Positions 1-8,332 of a stretch of DNA of 35,215 nt are shown here, piece by piece. The notes beneath the pieces are model-generated. The model worked only from the letters and a program-made list of their open reading frames with translations. It was not told the DNA's origin and ran no database searches. Made by a program: the position numbers and the translations under genes. Numbering within the stretch: position 1 is the first letter of the stretch; each line of letters starts with the position of its first letter. Source of the DNA: an uncultured Candidatus Woesearchaeota archaeon (lineage in GTDB: Archaea; Nanobdellota; Nanobdellia; Woesearchaeales; B29-G15); the NCBI GenBank assembly GCA_903915225.1, contig CAIWSB010000027.1, positions 1 through 35,215 of the forward strand, in the 5' to 3' direction.

Positions 1-217
1 ATATTCTCAAGAAAAGGAGGAAAAGGTTTTTCCCGACAAACGGGCGACCCTGCTTTTGCACAAATCCCTGGCCAGTCACTCGCCTTATTGCCTCGAAATT
101 AGCAAACATAAACGCCCTTCTCTTAAGCTGCTTGTAGACAAAGAAATGGCTGTAGATAAGAATGGGGAGCAGTAACAGTAGCAGCAGCCAAAGTGGCCTG
201 GTGAACCCTACCTCCAT
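1..217 (-). CDS. BatA-like membrane protein, N-terminal part (runs off the window start)
   Basis: Open minus frame from ATG at 217, translating as MEVGFTRPLWLLLLLLLPILIYSHFFVYKQLKRRAFMF...; overlaps the DUF58 stop by 10 bp; position after MoxR and DUF58 matches usual MoxR-DUF58-BatA order. Confidence 0.65.
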   Translation of the reverse strand, partial: MEVGFTRPLWLLLLLLLPILIYSHFFVYKQLKRRAFMFANFEAIRRVTGQGFVQKQGRPFVGKNLFLLFLRI

Positions 218-1137
218 ACTTCCTCCCTCCAAATGAAGAAGTTCATTATTGGCTTTACAAAATCCTGGTCAGTTGTCAGCATTATCATGTCCACTCCAAG
301 GCGGGCGTTGAAGGCTTTGAAATTATCAATAAACTTGGCATTTGTCTCATTATAGCGATCCCTGATACGATTCAGGTTGACAATCACCCTCGGCCCCCCA
401 CTTGGGGAAGAGATTAACACTGTGCCAATCCCCTTGGGCACATAATTATCCAAGGGATCACGAATCATTATAGCCAAGACCTCACACCTGGCTGCCAAAA
501 TCTCATAAACCTTTGTCCATTCAGGCTCAGACTCAATTCCAATAAAATCAGATACGATTATGACAACTGCCTCAAAATTCATGTAGCTAAGCAGCTGCTC
601 AGCACTGTTCGTGAAGTTGAATGTTCCTTCATAATTTTCCGGGTTCTTGAGCTCCTCGCAGATGCGGAGCCACTGCCCCTCGCCTACAGATGGGTCCCTC
701 CACTTTTTCATCTTTTCCGAGAACATGACAAGGCCGACTGTGTCCCCTGTTTGTGTGAATGAGTAAGCCAAGGATGCAATAAGCTCTGCAGCATACTCAT
801 TCTTAAGCTTGAAATGGGAGGCATAGCTCATCTTTGAGCTCACATCCACAAAAAAAACAATATTCTTGTTCTTCTCTTCAGAATATTTCCTTACAAGCTT
901 CTTGTTCGCCCTGAGGCTCGCCTTCCAGTCAATCATCTTGGCATCATCATAAGGTGTGTACTCTCTGAATCCGTCAAAGGTCATGCCCTTCCCCTTGTAG
1001 TACATCTGACGTTTTTCACCTGCAAACATCCCAAATGCGCCTCCCACTGCTGTGAATGTTCCAGAAACTCCTTTCTTGGAGAAGAACCCCATCCTCTTGC
1101 TGAACTTGGGAGAAAAATCCACTGCTAACTCTTTCAT
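208..1137 (-). CDS. DUF58 / vWA-like protein
   Basis: GKGMTFDGFREYTPYDDAKMIDWKASLRANKKLVRKYSEEKN..FFVDVSSKMSY is typical of DUF58 proteins; adjacent to MoxR ATPase. Confidence 0.9.
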   Translation of the reverse strand: MKELAVDFSPKFSKRMGFFSKKGVSGTFTAVGGAFGMFAGEKRQMYYKGKGMTFDGFREYTPYDDAKMIDWKASLRANKKLVRKYSEEKNKNIVFFVDVSSKMSYASHFKLKNEYAAELIASLAYSFTQTGDTVGLVMFSEKMKKWRDPSVGEGQWLRICEELKNPENYEGTFNFTNSAEQLLSYMNFEAVVIIVSDFIGIESEPEWTKVYEILAARCEVLAIMIRDPLDNYVPKGIGTVLISSPSGGPRVIVNLNRIRDRYNETNAKFIDNFKAFNARLGVDMIMLTTDQDFVKPIMNFFIWREEVWR

Positions 1138-1138
1138 T

Positions 1139-2125
1139 TTATGGGATCTTAACCCTCTTCAGGATTGAATCCACTATCATATCCGACGTAATTCTTTCAG
1201 CCTGGGCAAGGTAATTTGTAATTATCCTGTGCCTCAACACATCCGGGGCTACCTTCTTCACAAACTCTGGCACTACATGAATCTGGTTGTTCAGCATTGC
1301 TTCAGCTTTGGCTGCAATAAAAATCCCAATTGATGCACGCGGAGAGGCCCCCCACTCAACATACTTAGCAATTTCCAGCTTATATTTCTGAGGGTTTCTG
1401 GTGGCCTCAATTATTCTCACAATATATTCTTTGATGCGGTCATGGAGGAAAATCTCTTTAGCAATCTTCTGCATGGTGAGGATTTTTGGCCCATTAAACA
1501 CAGCATTAATCTTGTAATCATCAAGCTTCCTGAGCGTCATGTTGGTCTCAAGGATCTGCATTTCTTCTTCCACACTGGGATAAACAACGTTCAGCTTGAA
1601 AAGAAAACGGTCGACTTGAGCTTCGGGTAGCGGATAAGTGCCTAAGGTCTCTAACGGGTTCTGTGTGGCCATCACAATAAAAGGCAATGGCAGGGCATAG
1701 GTGTTTTGGCCAATTGTTGCCTGGCGCTCCTGCATTGCCTCCAACAGGGCAGACTGAACCTTTGGAGGGGCACGGTTAATTTCATCGGCCAGGATGAAGT
1801 TGGCGAAAATCGGGCCCTTATATGTTTGGAAACCCTCGCCCTCTATGTATGTAGTAATACCAATAATATCTGAAGGAAGCAGGTCTGGAGTGAACTGAAT
1901 TCTTCCAAACTCGCAGCCCATTACCTTAGAAAGTGTCCTAACAATGAGGGTTTTTGCTATTCCCGGAACGCCCTCTGCCAATATGTGGCCATCTGCAGCC
2001 AGCCCACGCAGAAATCCATTTAAAATTACGTGCTGGCCTATCACTGCCTTGCCAATCTCTTTCCTAGCCTCATCCAACTGCTTATTAATCTCGGCTACCC
2101 TCTTTTTTAACTCGTCCTCGTTCAT
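1139..2125 (-). CDS. MoxR-family AAA+ ATPase
   Basis: Walker A-like GVPGIAKT, Walker B ILADEINRAPPKVQSALLEAMQERQ, sensor ATQNPLETLGTYPLPEAQVDRFLFKL. Confidence 0.95.
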   Translation of the reverse strand: MNEDELKKRVAEINKQLDEARKEIGKAVIGQHVILNGFLRGLAADGHILAEGVPGIAKTLIVRTLSKVMGCEFGRIQFTPDLLPSDIIGITTYIEGEGFQTYKGPIFANFILADEINRAPPKVQSALLEAMQERQATIGQNTYALPLPFIVMATQNPLETLGTYPLPEAQVDRFLFKLNVVYPSVEEEMQILETNMTLRKLDDYKINAVFNGPKILTMQKIAKEIFLHDRIKEYIVRIIEATRNPQKYKLEIAKYVEWGASPRASIGIFIAAKAEAMLNNQIHVVPEFVKKVAPDVLRHRIITNYLAQAERITSDMIVDSILKRVKIP

Positions 2126-2210
2126 TGCCTCTCAATGCAAACCGTGGAGTAGAATATAAATATTTCTATCCGAAGTTAAATTTATAAACCCCATGCACAC
2201 TTTCCATGGC
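2126..2210. promoter_or_regulatory. Divergent promoter region, probably for leaderless transcripts in both directions
   Basis: TTTATAAAC at 2181-2189 lies about 26 nt before ATG 2211 (+); ATATTTATATTC on the minus strand (about 2152-2163) lies about 30 nt before the MoxR start. Confidence 0.5.
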
Positions 2211-3827
2211 ATGGAGCAAAAAGAGGCTGAGGAACGCAGTAGGTTGGACCAGCTAAAGCAACTCACAGGCATGACGCTCCTATCCCTTACTCATATTCCA
2301 GATGAGCAGTTTGATGAGATTGTGAAGGTCGTCAAGAACTTCTTCGGGGTTTATTTTGATATAAGGGATGAATACACCTACGCAGAGCTTCTGGACAAGA
2401 TGATTCATTTCGGGCTTGATGACACAACCGGCGAGTTGATTTCCAAGTTCATCGAGACACTTAGCAATATTCTCTACAAGGATTATAAGGTAACTTCTTC
2501 GGATGTGTCCGACCTTAAGAACCGATTTGTCGAGCTGGTTAACCACCTCACGCCAGAGGACACCAAGTCGGTACAGGCTGCCAAAAAGCAGCCGGTCCTG
2601 GGGCTGTTTGGAAAATCCAAACCCGAGCCGCATCTTGTTACTACGCCTGATAATTTGGAAAAAGAGATTGGTCTTTTGGAAAAGATATTAGCCAAGACGA
2701 ACCCTCCAAAAAGCCAAGTCATTCAACTCAAGTTGGAATCCTTAAAAGGAGACCTAAAGCTTTGGAAAGTGGACCCAAAGTCTATTGATCTTTCTCAGAT
2801 TAACCTTAAGCTTGATGGCCTTAAGAAAGAGCTCCCTCAACAGAATAAGGAGCTTGACGATTTGGAAGCTCAAGCAGTTGATGTAAACAAATTGATAACT
2901 GACGAACCCAATGGTACCAAGGCTGACCTTCTCAAAAAACAGATGGAATACATTCAAGGAGAACTTAAAGAGCTTCGAGCCGGCCATGGAGATATCAAGC
3001 AGGTGAAAATAAAACTCGATGCTCTCAAAGCGATGGCGAGCCAAAAACCGGTAGCGATTGATCCATTTGCGCAGTTTGAGTCTCAGATTGCTGAATTGGA
3101 AAAAGCCCTTGCCGCAATTGATAGCAAAAAGTCAGGCTTCCTTAAGCTCGAACTGGACACATTGAAAGGGGACCTCAAGCTAATGAAGACAGACCCCAAG
3201 TCATTCAATGCTGCCGAACTCACAAACAAGATTGATGGGCTTAGGGCAAGAATCACCGGAAAACCAATACCAATACAGAAGCCTGCGGCAGAAACAAAGG
3301 TAATTGAAAAGCCAAAGCCCATTGAGCAACCCAAAGAAAACGTGCCCCCTCCGTTGCCTAACAATATAGAATCAGAGATTACTCAGATTGAGTCACTAGT
3401 TGCCTCTTCAGGTGACCTAGGAATAAAGGGAAATTTTATTAGAATTGAACTTGAATCTTTAAAGAATGACCTAAAGCTGTTTAAGGTTGACCCTAAGGCT
3501 GTTAACCTGGACCGTGTTGATGAGAAAATAAGATCCATAAAGAAAATGCTTGGCCAAACCAGGGTTGAAATAAAGCCGTCTGATGAGAAAGTGGTTGCAC
3601 AGCCAATAACATCTGCCGAGGCAGATATGCTCCAACTTGAGAAGCTTGTGAGTGAGGCTGAAAAGAAGGGCAGCAAGAACCCTTTCCTGAGGCTTGAATT
3701 CGAGTCACTCAAGGCGGATTTTGATCTTATGGTTGCTGACCCAAGGGCACTTGAACTCTCAGCAGTTGTCAGCAAGATTCAGGCAATGAAAGAGAGATTC
3801 AAGAAGTTAGGTCTTCTTGTAAAGTAA
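2211..3827 (+). CDS. Repeat-containing coiled-coil protein (about 60-aa repeats)
   Basis: Long ORF with recurring L(E/D)xLKxDLKLxKxDPKxx motif; ATG at 2211 preferred over 2193 from TATA spacing. Confidence 0.8.
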   Translation: MEQKEAEERSRLDQLKQLTGMTLLSLTHIPDEQFDEIVKVVKNFFGVYFDIRDEYTYAELLDKMIHFGLDDTTGELISKFIETLSNILYKDYKVTSSDVSDLKNRFVELVNHLTPEDTKSVQAAKKQPVLGLFGKSKPEPHLVTTPDNLEKEIGLLEKILAKTNPPKSQVIQLKLESLKGDLKLWKVDPKSIDLSQINLKLDGLKKELPQQNKELDDLEAQAVDVNKLITDEPNGTKADLLKKQMEYIQGELKELRAGHGDIKQVKIKLDALKAMASQKPVAIDPFAQFESQIAELEKALAAIDSKKSGFLKLELDTLKGDLKLMKTDPKSFNAAELTNKIDGLRARITGKPIPIQKPAAETKVIEKPKPIEQPKENVPPPLPNNIESEITQIESLVASSGDLGIKGNFIRIELESLKNDLKLFKVDPKAVNLDRVDEKIRSIKKMLGQTRVEIKPSDEKVVAQPITSAEADMLQLEKLVSEAEKKGSKNPFLRLEFESLKADFDLMVADPRALELSAVVSKIQAMKERFKKLGLLVK

Positions 3828-6800
3828 GAAGAAGCCTATTACCATTACCACCAATAGCCCCAGAGAGGCGTACATCACTACACTTTTATTCTCAAGCACT
3901 CTTGATATCCAATCCGTGGGTTTCGGGGTTTCCTGTGTGGCTGCCTTCTCTGTCACAAGATACCTGCAATCTGAAATGACCTTCTGCACAATGGAATCTG
4001 CCTTGGCATACTGCTCCTGTTGCATTGCCGAGACTGCCTCTGAAAGGAGCTCATTCAGCTCAAAGCACTCGGGATGCCCCCCCAACAAATCCTGCGTGAA
4101 CGCGATTCTGGTGTTGATTTGACTGGAATTGTGCTCACCTTGCTCACGGGAGTTTATCATTATTTTAACAGAGTCATGGGTTTGAGGGTCGCGCACATTG
4201 GCGGTAACCACAACGTCGTATCTCCCGGCAATCTTAAGAGGAGTTATCCATAGTGATGTGTTCACACTATTGCCTGCTCCAATCTGGGTGAATTCGCTCT
4301 TGTCAAATGAAAAGTTAAGCCCTTCTAAAGCCGAAGATGCATTTAGCTTAACATCCAGCACCGTAGTGTTGAGGGAGTTTGTTAGGGTAATTGGGATCTT
4401 CACAGAATCATTCTTGTAAACAGTTACTTCTCCTGGAGCAATGAGCTTGAAATTCGAGTACTGCATCTCCTTCTCCTTTTTTATTTGGTTCTGGACAATT
4501 ATTCTTGTTCCAGAAGAGCCCGATGAGGCAGTGCCCGTTCCGGTTCCCTTCTGCAAATCCACTTTGATGAGGTTTGAGTAAACCCTAGTGGTATTATCTG
4601 TGGCTGAAAATCTAAGGTAATCCGTACCGACCCAATCCTCTGGTTCAATTCTCACGTTCTTGTTGCTCTCAATCGTCACTTTTAAATGTGAATATGAATC
4701 TGCGCTGTAACTAAGGATATCATCCGGGTCCAGATCATAGAAGAAATCCCCTAGGTTCACCACACTGGAATATACCGTATTGGTCTTCAATGAGAGGTTA
4801 ATAATCTTATATCCTGCCCAGATGTCTGTAAAGCATGGAGTCTTGGTTATATTATGAGTTGCCATGTACACCTTGTACTGGACATATCTATTGTCACTTG
4901 TGGGCATTTTTGTCGTTAATGGGTCAAATGCAGTGGACCAGCCCTCCCATGTAATACCATTAGTGGAACCACGGGCGTAGAAAGTTAGTGATGTTCCAGC
5001 TGGAACCCGGCCTGTGAAGTTTAACCTGCTGGCATTCATATGGCTCCTGGCTGTCAAATCAATAATCCTGGACTCGAATGTGCCTGCATCATGGTATCCC
5101 CCCCAATCCCAAGTGTCCAGGCAGACCCATCCGGATGAGTTCACAGCGGTTTTATTAAAAGTCCCTAGGGTAAAGTCTCCCTCATTCAAATCCCCCTTTC
5201 GGCCAAAAATAGGGGCACGGTTTACATCTAAAACAGATATATTCCAATAGAAATCGTCATGCGCGAAGGATGGGTCATAAACCCGAAGATGGAGTATCTT
5301 TTCGCGCTCGCTGTCATAGTCAAATGTGTGCCGATAGCTGCTAGTATTAGTCATATTTACTCCATCCATTATCCAGATGTAACTCAGATCATCAGGTCCA
5401 GGGTCAGGATCATAGCTGCTTTGGTTGAATAGTAGATAACTTCCCTCAGTTGCATTAATTACAGTTGTATCCAATCCATATGAATCAAATTCTGAGACGT
5501 TAATCCACCTTTTGGCAGTATGCACGCTAAATGGATCTCCGTAGGGCATTATCCTGCGGATTATTGGGGGATCATTTATGTTCCCCACAGTGAAGGTCAC
5601 GTTCTCCCAGGTGCGGTTCAGCCAGTCATGGATAGTCATGTTAAACTTGTATGTGCCCATTTCCTCATTTGTTGCTGTAAAGTTGATTAAAGCCCTGCCC
5701 GGGTTGGAACTCAGGACAGTTAGATTAAATAGCGGGGTTGAATTTATCCAATCAAGATGGAAGGTTATTGGGTCTCCCTCTTCATCTGTGGCATTCACAT
5801 ATATCAGGTAGTTCTGGCCTTCACTAAGGTTGGTCCAGTCAACAAGCTCCCGCAACGGGGGGTCAAATATTGGGGCATCATTTCTTTTATTTACATATAG
5901 CGTTAAAATCCCGCTTCCATGTGCACCGTCGACATCTGTGGCGGTGATATTTACTTTCAGGGTCCTGTTCGCTAAGCTTCCGTTGGGGATGAAGGATATC
6001 TGGCCTGTTGATGGGTTAATGTTAAAATAGGAGGTGTTATCCGAGAAAACAATAGGGTCTAAGTCAGGGTCAAAGGCACTTACTGTACGGGTGTACATCA
6101 TGTCCTCCCATGCAATCTCATGACTCAAATCAGATGCAATGTACGGCGCCCTGTTGTAGTTAACCTCTAGGTTGAAAATCTCCGAATCTGATTTTGGGGG
6201 AAGTCCATTATCCCAAACAGTGATGTTGACTGTGTAATTCCCCTTATTGGCTAGAAGGGGGGCGAAGCTTATGTCACCGGTGTATTGGCCTATTTCAAAA
6301 AGAGGGGAATTATCTGAAAAGCTTAGTATTTCAGTTCCACCATTGCCGTCATAAGCTGTAACATTCAGGATGAAGGTTTTGCCTATCTTTGCTACCTGGT
6401 CTGCAATTGGATCAATAACTGGTGGGAAGTTCTGGTACAAAATAGTTAGGTGGAAAATGGTTTGGTTGATGGCATTCTTAGTGTCCTTGACATGCACTGT
6501 TATATTGAATGTTCCATTGATGTAGGGGGTGTATGAAAAGTCAGCTGCTGTTGCATTTGACCATTTCTTGGCAAAGCCCCTCTCGTGAATAGTAATGTTT
6601 AAATGATCACCATCAACATCCCCACCTTTCACCCTGAAGTTGAGGGTTGACTGTTGGAGTATTGTCTGGTTGGGGATGTCATAAAGCCAAGGAGCATGGT
6701 TCCTCTTAATTTCAAGGTGGAATGAGCCTGCGGTGGTGAGGGCTTCATTATTAGTAACATTATACCCAACTGAATAATTACCCACATCACCCATGGAAGG

Positions 6801-7970
6801 AGTGAAGTTAATCTCCCCTGAATGCAGGGAAACATTAAGTATACTCATGTTGTCTTTATAAGTGAGTATGCTTGGCCCATCTGGGTTTGTGGCATTCAAA
6901 TCAAGATAGTACCGGGCGCCTGCATATACAACCTGGTCCGGGATTGACTTGAGTCTTGGTGCATCTGGAACTGGAGTCACATTAACATTGAATTGGTTGG
7001 AATATGCCTGCTCCTCGCCGTCACTCACCATGATTGTGATGCGCTCAACTCCGTTAAAATCCGGTTCTGGAGTGAAGGATAAGTTGAAAGGGTATTCATC
7101 AGAGATTGTCACATTTATATGCTCGTTTCCTAAGGCATGGAACTCCATACTATCTGGCCTATGGGCACAGTAATAGTCGAGGTCATTTAGAGTCAAATTA
7201 AACAGTCCGAATACATTCGTGAGGTTGGTATCCTCTTCAAGAGTAAAATTGACCACAGGATTGCTGGCATTAAAATAAGGAGCCCTGTTGACATTGGTTA
7301 TGTTGGTTATGTTCCAATATGTTGAATCATTCAGCCCTGCATTGTCCTTGATAATGAGCCCCACAGTACGGTTATTGGGCTCGCAAAACCCTGTGCTGTA
7401 ACGCCAAGCATGGCTGGTGGATTTATTTTCACCATCAAGATAATATGTATTCCTAATTGAATCACCCCACTGAAGGTCGGGGTCATCTGCAGTGTAGTTG
7501 AAAAGGTAGCCGAGGGTATGGTTCTCGGCAAGTTCTACATTCTGCCCAACAGGATAAATTCCAGTAATATTTGGAGGGTCGTTAACATTGCTCACGTTAA
7601 CGGTTATCCTTATTGTATCGAAAAACTTTAGGGTGTCAATCACAAGCAGGTAAATGTCATGCGTGCCCACTTCCCATTTACCTGGAGTGAAATTGAACAC
7701 TCCTGTGGTTGAGTTATGGATACCAAACCAGAACGAGGTGAGCCTACCTGTATGGGTCTTGGCGTAGGTGAAGTTCAATGGGTAATGGCCGTCATCATCC
7801 CTTCCGCCAGTAAGAGCAGTGTATCTTTGGTCCTGGGTGGCATATATCATGCTTCCAGTGTGAAGCTGAGTAAAATAGGGGTCACTGGCAATCGCTGGTA
7901 AGGCAAATGAGAAGAAAAGTACAACTATCACAAATACTTCAATACACCTTTTTAGTGTTCCTCTTTTCAT
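3807..7970 (-). CDS. Large secreted, membrane-anchored surface protein with tandem cadherin/Ig-like domains
   Basis: N-terminal signal (CIEVFVIVVLFFSFALPAIAS), repeated NRAPxF / NDPPxI and FTPxxxxxGxY motifs, many N-x-S/T sequons, C-terminal TM (VVMYASLGLLVVMVIGFFLLYKKT). Confidence 0.9.
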   Translation of the reverse strand: MKRGTLKRCIEVFVIVVLFFSFALPAIASDPYFTQLHTGSMIYATQDQRYTALTGGRDDDGHYPLNFTYAKTHTGRLTSFWFGIHNSTTGVFNFTPGKWEVGTHDIYLLVIDTLKFFDTIRITVNVSNVNDPPNITGIYPVGQNVELAENHTLGYLFNYTADDPDLQWGDSIRNTYYLDGENKSTSHAWRYSTGFCEPNNRTVGLIIKDNAGLNDSTYWNITNITNVNRAPYFNASNPVVNFTLEEDTNLTNVFGLFNLTLNDLDYYCAHRPDSMEFHALGNEHINVTISDEYPFNLSFTPEPDFNGVERITIMVSDGEEQAYSNQFNVNVTPVPDAPRLKSIPDQVVYAGARYYLDLNATNPDGPSILTYKDNMSILNVSLHSGEINFTPSMGDVGNYSVGYNVTNNEALTTAGSFHLEIKRNHAPWLYDIPNQTILQQSTLNFRVKGGDVDGDHLNITIHERGFAKKWSNATAADFSYTPYINGTFNITVHVKDTKNAINQTIFHLTILYQNFPPVIDPIADQVAKIGKTFILNVTAYDGNGGTEILSFSDNSPLFEIGQYTGDISFAPLLANKGNYTVNITVWDNGLPPKSDSEIFNLEVNYNRAPYIASDLSHEIAWEDMMYTRTVSAFDPDLDPIVFSDNTSYFNINPSTGQISFIPNGSLANRTLKVNITATDVDGAHGSGILTLYVNKRNDAPIFDPPLRELVDWTNLSEGQNYLIYVNATDEEGDPITFHLDWINSTPLFNLTVLSSNPGRALINFTATNEEMGTYKFNMTIHDWLNRTWENVTFTVGNINDPPIIRRIMPYGDPFSVHTAKRWINVSEFDSYGLDTTVINATEGSYLLFNQSSYDPDPGPDDLSYIWIMDGVNMTNTSSYRHTFDYDSEREKILHLRVYDPSFAHDDFYWNISVLDVNRAPIFGRKGDLNEGDFTLGTFNKTAVNSSGWVCLDTWDWGGYHDAGTFESRIIDLTARSHMNASRLNFTGRVPAGTSLTFYARGSTNGITWEGWSTAFDPLTTKMPTSDNRYVQYKVYMATHNITKTPCFTDIWAGYKIINLSLKTNTVYSSVVNLGDFFYDLDPDDILSYSADSYSHLKVTIESNKNVRIEPEDWVGTDYLRFSATDNTTRVYSNLIKVDLQKGTGTGTASSGSSGTRIIVQNQIKKEKEMQYSNFKLIAPGEVTVYKNDSVKIPITLTNSLNTTVLDVKLNASSALEGLNFSFDKSEFTQIGAGNSVNTSLWITPLKIAGRYDVVVTANVRDPQTHDSVKIMINSREQGEHNSSQINTRIAFTQDLLGGHPECFELNELLSEAVSAMQQEQYAKADSIVQKVISDCRYLVTEKAATQETPKPTDWISRVLENKSVVMYASLGLLVVMVIGFFLLYKKT

Positions 7971-8332
7971 TAGTGAATTGTTAGCGTGAAGCTTGCTGAT
8001 ACTGATGTTCCCTCCTCATCAATAACAGTGAGTGTGATATGATGAGTTCCCGGCTCAGTTGGAGTAAAAGCGATATGTCCAGTTTCAGGGTTGATTTCAA
8101 ATTGAGAGGTATCATCATAAAACAGGAATGGCGGGCTTCCGCCTGCAGCCAGCACATTGTACTCAAACGCCTGGCCAACCCTGAGTACAAAATTGGGCAT
8201 ATCCTGAATCCGCAATGGCTCTATTGGTACACCCCAATATCCATTTAGGCTTGGCCCGATAACAACCCCCAGTAGCCCCATGGCTATGAGCAGAGCAATG
8301 AGTACCACTAATCTCCTATTGTTTTGCTGCAT
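7970..8332 (-). CDS. Small membrane-anchored protein with one Ig-like (He_PIG-type) domain
   Basis: N-terminal TM RRLVVLIALLIAMGLLGVVIG then FEINPETGHIAFTPTEPGTHHITLTVIDEEG; upstream start at 8356 also possible. Confidence 0.75.
   Translation of the reverse strand: MQQNNRRLVVLIALLIAMGLLGVVIGPSLNGYWGVPIEPLRIQDMPNFVLRVGQAFEYNVLAAGGSPPFLFYDDTSQFEINPETGHIAFTPTEPGTHHITLTVIDEEGTSVSASFTLTIH

Noticed and set aside
3083-3775. Minus-strand ORFs (93 and 130 aa) antisense to the repeat protein
   Set aside because: Contained within the long plus-strand repeat CDS; Ser/Phe-rich antisense translations without motifs.
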